Source: an uncultured Collinsella sp. (lineage in GTDB: Bacteria > Actinomycetota > Coriobacteriia > Coriobacteriales > Coriobacteriaceae). Taken from it: a stretch of 5,366 bases of DNA. The stretch is from assembly GCA_958346165.1 (NCBI GenBank), contig CATVQO010000113.1:1-5366 (forward strand), given 5' to 3'. The position numbers and the translations under genes are program-made. The notes below the pieces were generated by a model that was not told the DNA's origin, did not search any database, and saw nothing but the letters and a program-made list of their open reading frames with translations. Numbering within the stretch: position 1 is the first letter of the stretch; every line of letters starts with the position of its first letter. Positions 1 through 5,366 of the stretch are shown here, one piece after another.

Positions 1-45
1 TGCCGCGCCCCGCAGTGCCCGCTTCCCCCGAGAACAATTATCAGT

Positions 46-68
46 GCAGGTAGAACGCCTGCGGTTTT
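46..68 (+). terminator. Terminator-like hairpin at the repeat core (weak)
   Basis: GCAGG (46-50) and CCTGC (58-62) form a 5-bp stem around the 7-nt loop TAGAACG, followed by GGTTTTGTT. The form resembles a short intrinsic terminator for a plus-strand transcript entering from the left. The stem is short and the T-tract is broken by G. The homologous core at 290-306 keeps a weaker stem with a G-T wobble on its minus-strand reading, so the dyad may simply be part of the repeat. No upstream gene is visible to be terminated. Confidence 0.22.
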
Positions 69-115
69 GTTCAAAACGAAGGTATGGTCAGGGGTATCGA
101 GTCAAACGTAGTAGA
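46..115 (+). repeat. Diverged inverted copy of part of the 223-376 element
   Basis: Read on the plus strand, 46-115 aligns without gaps to the minus-strand reading of 306-237. I count 50 of 70 identical bases, starting with GCAGGTAGAACGC and including ATGGTC and the terminal CGTAGTA. The two copies are therefore in opposite orientation, about 120 bp apart. In the frame ending at the TAG at 109-111, the copy reads AGRTPAVLF...WSGVSSQT; the partner reads AGRTLAIFR...WSGMSNSS and ends at the same stop. Within the 22 aligned codons the mismatches fall 7, 6 and 6 on codon positions 1, 2 and 3, so there is no sign of selection on a protein. It is best read as a decayed copy of an intergenic repeat. 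Confidence 0.72.
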
Positions 116-222
116 TGGGCCGGTTTCGTGGCAGGCACCGTCAACCGATCTCCGCGGCGGAAGAAAACGGATCATTTTGGTCCCGCGAGGCTTGCGGAGG
201 TACTCGTGCAGGGCCGCCCGAA

Positions 223-376
223 CAAAACTATGTCGGTTTACTACGATGAATTCGACATCCCCGACCATGACTGCATTTTTCTAAATATTGCAAGCGTTCT
301 ACCTGCGGTTTTGCAAGCGCGCAATTTGCCGTGGTCGAAGGTGGGCGATTCATCGTAGTAATCCGGCATAGTTTTG
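223..376. repeat. 154-bp inverted-repeat element (MITE-like or structured intergenic repeat)
   Basis: The ends are 29-bp inverted repeats, 223-251 and 348-376, matching at 27 of 29 positions. Each begins CAAAACTATG and contains TTACTACGATGAAT. Similarity continues inward at 11 of 20 positions, including CGACCA. The interior also holds a 9-bp direct repeat, TTGCAAGCG, at 288-296 and 311-319. Because of the symmetry, both strands carry a 42-codon ORF with matching ends: 230-358 on plus (MSVYYDEF...) and 241-369 on minus (MPDYYDES...). Neither has a Shine-Dalgarno sequence. The only candidate target duplication is an AA at each edge, which is too short to mean anything. It could be a non-autonomous mobile element, a structured RNA or DNA element, or a repeat family of this lineage. 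No transposase is present. Confidence 0.75.
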
Positions 377-436
377 AAATGGCATTAAATCGATAACAGC
401 TATTTTGCTCTGCCGGAGCGGTTGGCCGTTGGGTAA

Positions 437-1066
437 TTACCCTCGCAGATAGGCGATGGCGATTTGGGTGCGGTTGCGCAGGCCCATTTTGGCAAGGATT
501 GAGCTGATGTGGTTGCGCACGGTGCCTTCGCCCATATAGGCGGTGGCGGCAATCTCCTTGTTGTCGAGGCCGCGGGCGATGAGCTCTGCGACTTCGAACT
601 CGCGGTCGGTCAGGCTGACAAAGGCCGCGGGCCGGCGGGTCGTGCCGGCCTCGACGCCCGCCCCATCAAAGTTGATATCCTCGATCGCCTTGCCCTCGAG
701 CACGCGTTTGCCATCCATGACCTGCGTCAACGCGGGAGGGATGGCAGCGACGTCGGTTTTAATCAAGTAGCCGCGCGCGCCCAGTTTGAGCGCCGACACA
801 ATGTACTCGTCATCCGAGAACGTCGTCAGAAACACCACGCGCGCCGCAGGGTCGTGCTCAAGGATCTCGCGCGCGGCCGAAAGGCCGTCGCGTCCCGGCA
901 TCTGGATGTCGAGCAGCGCAATATCGGGTGCGTGCTCGGCGTAGAGCGCCACCGCATCGTTGCCGTTGGCACCGGTGCCCACCACTTCGATCTGCGGCTG
1001 GGCGCCCAAGATAATCTTGAGCGAATCGACCACCAAGCGGTCGTCGTCGACAACGATGAGCCTCAT
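437..1066 (-). CDS. NarL/FixJ-family response regulator
   Basis: This 209-residue protein has the standard two-domain plan. The receiver domain (about 1-118) shows the acidic cluster DDD at 7-9, the phosphoacceptor Asp53 in LLDIQMPG, the switch Thr at 81/82 and the conserved Lys103 in YLIKTD. A linker (about 119-148) leads to a LuxR-type helix-turn-helix at about 150-209, with LTDREFEVAELIARG and the recognition-helix region GEGTVRNHISSILAKMG. Known members dimerise on phosphorylation and bind promoter DNA. The ATG overlaps the kinase stop codon in ATGA (1063-1066), which implies translational coupling. A purine-rich GGAGATGAGG lies just upstream within the kinase end. It is transcribed with the kinase, its presumed phosphodonor, and faces away from the exporter operon, which is its most likely target. 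Family assignment is secure; the target is inferred. Confidence 0.96.
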   Translation of the reverse strand: MRLIVVDDDRLVVDSLKIILGAQPQIEVVGTGANGNDAVALYAEHAPDIALLDIQMPGRDGLSAAREILEHDPAARVVFLTTFSDDEYIVSALKLGARGYLIKTDVAAIPPALTQVMDGKRVLEGKAIEDINFDGAGVEAGTTRRPAAFVSLTDREFEVAELIARGLDNKEIAATAYMGEGTVRNHISSILAKMGLRNRTQIAIAYLRG

Positions 1067-2208
1067 CGGCCCTCATCTCCTTGCTGTTTGGGAACGGTGG
1101 CAAACACACGCCAGCCGCCGGCGCCGGCACGCGGGCCGGCGGTGAAGGTGCCGCCAAGCGCCTCGATGCGCTCGCGCATGGAGGCGAGCCCCATGCCCTC
1201 CGCGGTGCCGCGGCCGCTTGCTTGGACCTCACCCACGCCATCGTCGGTAACAATGAGCTGGTAAAACGACGGATGCTCCATGCACCGTACGGTGACGGTC
1301 TGGGCGCAAGCGTGGCGCATGGTATTGGAGAGCGCTTCGCGCAGGACCGCTGCAAAGCAGTTGGCGACGTTTGCGGGCGCATGTTCGGCCATAACTTCAA
1401 GCTCAATCTGCGGGCCGCCGTCCGAGTGCGCGCCTTCAACAATGCGTTCGAGCTGCACGGAAAGGTCGACGGCGTTGTCGTTGAGCGCGTGGACGCTGGT
1501 GCGCACAAGCTGGAGCGCCTCGTCAACCGTGCGTTTAACGTCGGCGAAATCGGCGGCGACGCCAGGCTCGTCGGCGTGGACCACGCGTAGGGCTTCGGCC
1601 TGCAGTGAGGCGCGTGTGAGCTGGTGGCCCACATTGTCGTGGATCTCGCGCGCGATGCGGGCGCGTTCGGCGAGCGTCGCGAGTTCGACCTCGTAGTCCT
1701 GGCGATCGGCAAGATCGCGGTTGCGCGCTTCGAGCGCGAGGGCTCGTTCTTGCAGCTCGTCGCGGATATGGCGCATGTGCTGCTGCTCGCGCTCCAGCTG
1801 GGCGGTACGTAGCGATAGCAAGGTGGCGGCAACCGAAAGGATGGCGGTCAGCAGGAGCGTTCGGGCGGTGAGCGCGTCGGCGCGTAGGTTCGCGACGAGC
1901 GCAAAAGCAAAGACGGAGCCAATGCCCAGCGCGACCCAGGCGTGCTCGCGGCGCATGCGTCGCGCGATGTCATAGAGGGCGAGAGGCGCAAACGGCACAA
2001 ACGGCGGCACGAAGACAGCCGCGATGATGTAAGCGTAACTTGCGGTCTCGCTTGCGCGCCGGGTGCGTTCCCCCTGTGCCACCTCGGCCAGCGAGGTGGC
2101 AATAACGCCAAGGCAAAACGCCGCGACTAGGCGAGCGTCCACAGCAAGACCCATGGCGGCCGCAATACAGCACGCCAGCGCGATCGATTTGTCGAAAAGC
2201 CTGTTCAT
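1063..2208 (-). CDS. Membrane sensor histidine kinase, HisKA_3 class (DesK/NarX-like)
   Basis: This 381-residue kinase begins with a hydrophobic half of about five transmembrane segments (roughly 8-24, 26-42, 57-79, 90-107 and 115-133) with little room for an extracytoplasmic domain. A charged, probably coiled-coil linker follows (134-180). The dimerisation/phosphotransfer box carries His190 in ARIAREIHDNVGHQLT. The HATPase_c domain shows the N box EALSNTMRHA (291-300), DDGVG (322-326) and GMGLASMRERIEALGG (338-353). All catalytic landmarks are intact. I chose the ATG at 2208 because the upstream in-frame extension to 2370 is Arg- and Cys-rich, non-hydrophobic and covers the divergent promoter region. 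This ATG lacks a Shine-Dalgarno sequence but has TACAAT six bases upstream, suggesting a leaderless mRNA. The short loops suggest sensing in or at the membrane. The ligand is unknown. Confidence 0.95.
   Translation of the reverse strand: MNRLFDKSIALACCIAAAMGLAVDARLVAAFCLGVIATSLAEVAQGERTRRASETASYAYIIAAVFVPPFVPFAPLALYDIARRMRREHAWVALGIGSVFAFALVANLRADALTARTLLLTAILSVAATLLSLRTAQLEREQQHMRHIRDELQERALALEARNRDLADRQDYEVELATLAERARIAREIHDNVGHQLTRASLQAEALRVVHADEPGVAADFADVKRTVDEALQLVRTSVHALNDNAVDLSVQLERIVEGAHSDGGPQIELEVMAEHAPANVANCFAAVLREALSNTMRHACAQTVTVRCMEHPSFYQLIVTDDGVGEVQASGRGTAEGMGLASMRERIEALGGTFTAGPRAGAGGWRVFATVPKQQGDEGR
2077..2101 (-). other. Perfect 10-bp hairpin inside the kinase coding sequence
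   Basis: The arms TGCCACCTCG (2077-2086) and CGAGGTGGCA (2092-2101) are exact reverse complements around a 5-nt loop (2087-2091). On the kinase mRNA the hairpin begins about 107 bases after the start codon and encodes part of the ATSLAEVA segment (residues 37-44) at the end of the second membrane helix. No T-tract follows, so it is not a classical intrinsic terminator. It could slow ribosomes or polymerase, or be chance in GC-rich DNA. Confidence 0.45.
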
Positions 2209-2214
2209 ACGGGT

Positions 2215-2220
2215 ATTGTA
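2215..2220 (-). promoter_or_regulatory. Candidate -10 box for a leaderless kinase-regulator transcript
   Basis: Read on the minus strand, TACAAT (5 of 6 to TATAAT) is followed by six bases and then the kinase ATG at 2208. Transcription would begin at or within one base of the A of the ATG. No Shine-Dalgarno sequence precedes this ATG, which fits leaderless initiation, a common mode in actinobacteria. The -35 region at the expected spacing (2238-2243, CCTCCA on the minus strand) does not resemble TTGACA, so the promoter may depend on an activator. Confidence 0.5.
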
Positions 2221-2323
2221 CGCGAAGCCGCGCGTGGTGGAGGGGCCGCCTGCGCAACTGTGACATTCCTCCCACGCGGCAAATCGGGGGCGTCGGCAGG
2301 CCACGCGGCCAAGCCTCGCACTC

Positions 2324-2337
2324 GTGACAAAGCTCAC
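2324..2337. promoter_or_regulatory. Candidate operator dyad GTGA-N6-TCAC
   Basis: GTGACAAAGCTCAC is a perfect 4-bp dyad with a 6-bp spacer, the geometry of Crp/Fnr-type sites. It lies 68 bases upstream of the exporter ATG. It would sit near -47 if the weak TGCAAT box at 2366-2371 is used. It might instead bind the LuxR-type regulator encoded next door. The short arms make a chance occurrence quite possible. Confidence 0.25.
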
Positions 2338-2405
2338 TGGTGCGCGCCGGCGGCTCCTGCGATGATGCAATCGTACCGGGCCGCAATCAACGGAAGGGCC
2401 GCCTC

Positions 2406-3344
2406 ATGACAGACATCGTCCACGTCGAAAACCTCGTCAAGCGCTATGACGATCTTATCGCGCTCGACCACTTTAACCTGAGCATCGCCCCCGGCGAGAT
2501 CTTTGGCCTGCTCGGCCCCAACGGCTCGGGCAAAACCACGTCCATCAACTGTATCCTGCAGCTGCTTGCCTACGACAAAGGCACCATCGAGCTCTTTGGC
2601 GAGCCCATGACGCCCGCTCGCTACGACCTCAAGCGCCGCATCGGCGTGGTGCCGCAACAGGTGGCGGTGTTCGACGAGCTCACTGTGCGCGAGAACATCG
2701 ACTATTTCTGCAGCCTTTACGTTAGCGACCGCAAGCGCCGCCGCGCGCTGGTGGACGAGGCGATCGACTTTGTCGGCTTGGGCGACTTTACCAAGTTTCG
2801 CCCCGGCAAGCTCTCGGGCGGCCTGGCGCGTCGCCTCAACATCGCCTGCGGCATCGCGCACAAGCCCGAGCTCATCTTCTTTGACGAGCCCACGGTGGCG
2901 GTCGACCCGCAGAGCCGCAACGCCATCCTGGAGGGCATCTGCCGCCTGCGCGACGAGGGCGCCACGGTGGTGTATACCAGCCATTATATGGAGGAAGTCG
3001 AGCAGATCTGCAGCCGCATCATGATCATGGACGGCGGGCGCGTGCTGGCGCAGGGCACCAACGACGAACTCAAGCGCATGATTCAGATGGGCGAGAAGAT
3101 CGTGATCGAGGTCGGCGAGGTGCCGAGCGCGGCGCTCGGTGCCGTCGCGAGCCTGCCGCATGTCCTGGACCTGTCGGCGACGGCGGGCCAGCTCACGTTT
3201 TCGTGCGAGGCGAGCCCGCATAACCTGACGGACATTCTCGATGCGCTGCGCTCGCATGACGTGGCGCTTGGCCGCATTTATTCCGAGCCGCCGACCCTCA
3301 ACGACGTGTTCCTCGAGATCACCGGCCGCGAGCTGCGCGACTAG
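2406..3344 (+). CDS. ABC-2 type exporter ATP-binding protein
   Basis: This 312-residue ATPase would power export by the two permeases that follow. It has Walker A GPNGSGKTT (37-45), a Q-loop glutamine at 84/85, the signature LSGGLARRL (136-144), Walker B LIFFDEP with Asp160 and Glu161, and the switch His193. The D-loop reads VAVDP where GLDP is more usual, and the signature ends in Leu where Gln is common; both variants look compatible with activity. Residues about 231-309 form a C-terminal accessory domain of the type found in DrrA-like drug-exporter ATPases (DUF4162), ending in PTLNDVFLEITGRELRD. The start at 2406 is supported by GGAAGGG at 2392-2398, seven bases upstream, and by the MTDIVHVENLVKRY opening typical of the family. 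An in-frame GTG at 2340 is rejected because it adds unconserved residues over the promoter region. First gene of the operon; the substrate is not predictable. Confidence 0.96.
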   Translation: MTDIVHVENLVKRYDDLIALDHFNLSIAPGEIFGLLGPNGSGKTTSINCILQLLAYDKGTIELFGEPMTPARYDLKRRIGVVPQQVAVFDELTVRENIDYFCSLYVSDRKRRRALVDEAIDFVGLGDFTKFRPGKLSGGLARRLNIACGIAHKPELIFFDEPTVAVDPQSRNAILEGICRLRDEGATVVYTSHYMEEVEQICSRIMIMDGGRVLAQGTNDELKRMIQMGEKIVIEVGEVPSAALGAVASLPHVLDLSATAGQLTFSCEASPHNLTDILDALRSHDVALGRIYSEPPTLNDVFLEITGRELRD

Positions 3345-3353
3345 GGGGCAGTC

Positions 3354-4541
3354 ATGTTCAACACCATCATCACTACGGTCAAGACGCTGCTGCGCCGGCC
3401 GAGCACGTGGGTCTGGGGCGCTCTCTTTCCCATCGCACTTTCCACGATGTTCATGTTTATGTTTGCGAATCTGAGCTCTGACGGCACGGTCGACCCGGTA
3501 CCGGTTGCCGTCATAGCGGACGAGGCCTGGGACGCCTCGACCTTTAAGGACGTGGCGACGTCGCTTGCCAAGGAGAGCGACAATCAGCTGCTCGAGATCC
3601 ACGAGTGCGACGACGCAGCCGATGCGAACCGTGCGCTTAAGGCCGGCGAGGTCGCGGGCATCTATACGGTCGACGACGCGGGCGCACCCAAGCTCACGTT
3701 GCTGTCGAGCTACGACAGCTCGCGTGCCTCAACGGTGCTCACCGACCGCAGCATTCTGGAGACGGTGGCAAGCTCGTATACACAAAATGCCGAGCTCATG
3801 TCTCAGATTGCCCAGGACAACCCGGCGGCGCTTGCCGACCCGGAGGCGGTTGCGCGCGCCCTGTCGCTCGAGGGCGGCACCCGCCGCGTAAGCCTGACAC
3901 GCACCACGCCCGATGGCACGGTCATCTACTATTACGCGCTCTTTGGCCTGGTCGCGATGATGTCTGCGGAGTTTGCCGCCTTGAGCGTCGTCGATCTGCA
4001 GCCCAATCTGTCGGGCCTTGGCGCGCGCCGCTGCGCGGGCGGTCTTTCCAAAACGGCGTCGCTGGCCGGTATCTTTGTGGGCTCGTGGCTGGTCTCCTTT
4101 GCCTCGATGGCGATCGCGATCGGCTACGTGCGCCTGGTTGTGGGCGTCGACTTTGGCGGGCGCGAGGGGCTGTGTCTGGTGGGCGGTGCCGCTTCCGCGC
4201 TTGCCGCCACGGGCTTGGGACTCTTTGTGGGCACGCTTCCCGTTAAGGGCGGCAAGGCATCCAAGTCGGGCATCCTCACAGGCTTTGCCACCACGTGCGC
4301 TTTGTTCGCTGGGCTCTACGGCGAACCGGCGATGGCGCTTGCCGATGACGTCGCCCGCGCCTGTCCGGCCGAGTGCTGGCTCAACCCCGTCAAGCTCATC
4401 TGCGACATGTTCAACCGCCTGTATTTCTTTGAGGACCTGGGGCCCTTTGCCGTTCGCGCCGGCGCGCTGGTCCTTATGGCGCTGGTGTTTGTCGCCGCCG
4501 CCACGCTGATCTTTGGAAGGAGCCGCTATGAGCACCTTTAA
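3354..4541 (+). CDS. ABC-2 type transporter permease (first of a pair)
   Basis: This 395-residue membrane protein follows the ATPase after nine bases, with AGGGGG at 3343-3348 as ribosome binding site. Its topology is that of the long ABC-2 exporters. One N-terminal transmembrane helix (about 20-38) is followed by a large extracytoplasmic domain (about 40-188) and a C-terminal block of about five helices (roughly 190-215, 235-262, 272-294, 305-322 and 366-388). The last residues are basic and cytoplasmic (GRSRYEHL). The soluble domain opens with VPVAVIADEA, a strand pattern also seen in the second permease, which supports a related heterodimer. Its end overlaps the next gene by 14 bases, so the two are probably translated in step. 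The family call is firm. The transported compound is unknown; lipid-like antimicrobials or peptides are typical for such exporters. Confidence 0.92.
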   Translation: MFNTIITTVKTLLRRPSTWVWGALFPIALSTMFMFMFANLSSDGTVDPVPVAVIADEAWDASTFKDVATSLAKESDNQLLEIHECDDAADANRALKAGEVAGIYTVDDAGAPKLTLLSSYDSSRASTVLTDRSILETVASSYTQNAELMSQIAQDNPAALADPEAVARALSLEGGTRRVSLTRTTPDGTVIYYYALFGLVAMMSAEFAALSVVDLQPNLSGLGARRCAGGLSKTASLAGIFVGSWLVSFASMAIAIGYVRLVVGVDFGGREGLCLVGGAASALAATGLGLFVGTLPVKGGKASKSGILTGFATTCALFAGLYGEPAMALADDVARACPAECWLNPVKLICDMFNRLYFFEDLGPFAVRAGALVLMALVFVAAATLIFGRSRYEHL

Positions 4542-5366
4542 GACCGCGCTTCGCATGGCGCTCGCTCACCCGTTCTACCTGCTCATCTACACGGTGTTCA
4601 TTTCGCTGATGGGCGTATTCATCGCGGCATCGGTGAGCTGGAACTCGTCGCAGCTCACCGAGTACAAGCCCTACGACGCCAACGTGATCGTGGTCGACCG
4701 CGATGGCAGTGATCTTTCACGTGCGCTCACCAAGCACCTAGGTTCGCGGTTTGACCTGGTCACGGGCGTCGGCGATGACACGTACGACCTTGCGGACGCG
4801 CTCTCCAAGAGCAACAGCGCCAAGGGCAGCGCCGACTGCGTGTTCTTTATCCCGGAGGGGTTCGAGGACGACCTGGTCGCGGCTGCCCGCGCGGGGGAGT
4901 CCCTGCCCAAGCTCGATGTGACCTACGGTGCCGGCACCATGGCGGCGGCGCTTTCGTCTGCCGAGGCTTCGCGCTGGATCTCGCTCGCGGGCGCTGCAGC
5001 CGCACTTGAGCCCACTGCCTCCAACGGCGACGTTGCCAAGGCCGCCGAACATGCCGCTGCAAAGCGCGCGGAGGTCCAGATCGAGCGGGTCAAGGTCGAC
5101 TCGGCTGCTGCCGCCACGCTCGAGTCGTACTTCAACTTTGGCGCGTACGCGATTATCTCGTCGGTCATCGTGTCGGTGGGCTTGGTGTTTTCGGGCATGA
5201 ACGAGCCCGAGCGCGTGCGCCGCATGGATGCCGGCCCAATCTCCGATCGCCAGCGTTCGCTTGCCGTGTTTGCGGCCGCCGCCGTGCTCACCGTCTGTAT
5301 CTGGTTTGTGTCGAGCATGATGGGCGTCGTGGGCTTTGCCAGCGCGGTTGCCGAGGTCGGCGTGGG
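4528..5366 (+). CDS. ABC-2 type transporter permease (second of a pair), 3'-truncated by the window
   Basis: The reading frame is open from the ATG at 4528 to the window edge, giving 279 complete codons plus two bases. The protein starts MSTFKTALRMALAHPFYLLI. AAGGAG at 4517-4522, five bases upstream, is a strong ribosome binding site lying inside the end of the first permease, and the two genes overlap by 14 bases in different frames. It has an N-terminal transmembrane helix (about 16-35), an extracytoplasmic domain (about 36-200, with the strand ANVIVVDRDG and a DCVFFIPEGFEDDL segment), then helices at about 205-223 and 246-268. By comparison with its partner, about three more helices should lie beyond the edge. 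A short charged loop (NEPERVRRMDAGPISDRQR) separates the two visible C-terminal helices. It is the likely second half of a heterodimeric permease. Confidence 0.93.
   Translation, partial: MSTFKTALRMALAHPFYLLIYTVFISLMGVFIAASVSWNSSQLTEYKPYDANVIVVDRDGSDLSRALTKHLGSRFDLVTGVGDDTYDLADALSKSNSAKGSADCVFFIPEGFEDDLVAAARAGESLPKLDVTYGAGTMAAALSSAEASRWISLAGAAAALEPTASNGDVAKAAEHAAAKRAEVQIERVKVDSAAAATLESYFNFGAYAIISSVIVSVGLVFSGMNEPERVRRMDAGPISDRQRSLAVFAAAAVLTVCIWFVSSMMGVVGFASAVAEVGV

Larger units (their letters stand above)
1..436. other. Non-coding repeat-bearing region downstream of the two-component operon
   Basis: I see no convincing gene in this stretch. It is visibly more AT-rich than the coding DNA that follows, especially 275-290 and 355-436. 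It contains a diverged repeat copy (46-115) and a compact inverted-repeat element (223-376), described separately. Positions 1-45 and 116-222 remain unexplained. The reading frame beginning at base 1 stays open to a TAG at 109-111, but its last 21 codons lie entirely in the repeat copy. Open frames here lack a ribosome binding site and overlap each other on both strands. Between the regulator stop codon and the element (377-436) I see only a 4-bp GCTC/GAGC stem with no T-tract, so no clear intrinsic terminator for the minus-strand operon. Confidence 0.7.
2209..2405. promoter_or_regulatory. Divergent intergenic control region with short repeated motifs
   Basis: This 197-bp gap separates the kinase-regulator operon (minus) from the exporter operon (plus) and must hold the exporter promoter. 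CCACGCGGC occurs at 2272-2280 and again at 2301-2309, with the core inverted as CGCGTGG at 2231-2237. GTGACA occurs at 2260-2265 and 2324-2329. These are candidate regulator contacts. I found no convincing -35/-10 pair for the plus strand. The best -10-like string is TGCAAT at 2366-2371 (4 of 6) with no proper -35, so the exporter may need activation. Several motifs could be chance in GC-rich DNA. Confidence 0.45.

Noticed and set aside
44..358. 104-codon plus-strand ORF from a GTG in the repeat region
   Set aside because: It runs through both repeat copies and unrelated sequence between them, has no ribosome binding site, and its last 42 codons are one side of the inverted-repeat element.
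241..369. 42-codon minus-strand ORF beginning MPDYYDES as a possible small protein
   Set aside because: No Shine-Dalgarno sequence, fully contained in the inverted repeat with a mirror ORF on the other strand, and the diverged copy shows no codon-position bias. I kept it only as part of the element.
377..436. Intrinsic terminator for the kinase-regulator operon
   Set aside because: Only a 4-bp stem without a T-tract is visible, which is not enough to call.
1..436. CRISPR array
   Set aside because: The repeats are inverted and of unequal similarity, with no regular spacing of direct repeats and spacers and no cas genes in view.
509..1264. 251-codon plus-strand ORF opposite the response regulator and kinase end
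   Set aside because: It spans the junction of two well-supported minus-strand genes and shows no family features.
858..1832. 324-codon minus-strand ORF in another frame of the kinase
   Set aside because: Ser/Arg/Pro-rich out-of-frame translation overlapping the intact kinase and regulator.
2209..2370. N-terminal extension of the kinase by 54 residues
   Set aside because: The added residues are Arg/Cys-rich and occupy the divergent promoter region; MNRLFDKS followed by a hydrophobic helix is the natural start.
2334..3602. Long 422-codon minus-strand ORF opposite the ATPase and first permease
   Set aside because: It is antisense to a gene with complete ABC motifs. The translation is low-complexity (His, Asp, Arg, Ala rich) with no recognisable domain, typical of the mirror frame of GC-rich genes.
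3729..4556. 275-codon minus-strand ORF opposite the first permease
   Set aside because: Highly charged, without domains, and antisense to a membrane protein with clear topology.

Overview
This is a high-GC bacterial window. The codon use (strong G/C at third positions), the leaderless-looking start of one gene and the overall gene style suggest an actinobacterium. From general familiarity I lean towards a gut Coriobacteriia such as Collinsella, but no marker gene in the window proves this.

Layout. Positions 1-436 hold no convincing gene. They carry an AT-richer repeat region: a 154-bp element (223-376) with nearly perfect 29-bp terminal inverted repeats, and an older, diverged half-copy of the same sequence in the opposite orientation (46-115). 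Positions 437-2208, on the minus strand, are a two-gene two-component operon: a membrane sensor histidine kinase of the HisKA_3 (DesK/NarX-like) class and a NarL/FixJ-type response regulator, coupled by a 4-base ATGA overlap. A 197-bp divergent intergenic region (2209-2405) contains short repeated motifs and a dyad that could be operators. From 2406, on the plus strand, runs an ABC-2 type exporter operon: an ATPase (2406-3344), a first permease (3354-4541) and a second permease that starts inside the end of the first (4528) and runs off the window edge.

How the genes fit together. The sensor probably detects a membrane-active or hydrophobic signal. It has only short loops outside the membrane and a block of about five transmembrane segments. 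It would phosphorylate the regulator at Asp53. The regulator likely acts in the divergent intergenic region to set expression of the exporter and perhaps of its own operon. The exporter looks like one ATPase serving a heterodimer of two related permeases. The set HK + NarL-type RR + ATPase + two ABC-2 permeases resembles the Bacillus linearmycin-resistance system LnrJK-LnrLMN in gene content. The substrate here cannot be read from the sequence.

Most noteworthy: the paired repeat element with mirror-image 42-codon ORFs, the -10-like box placed exactly for a leaderless transcript of the kinase, the repeated motifs in the divergent promoter region, and a perfect 10-bp hairpin early in the kinase coding region.
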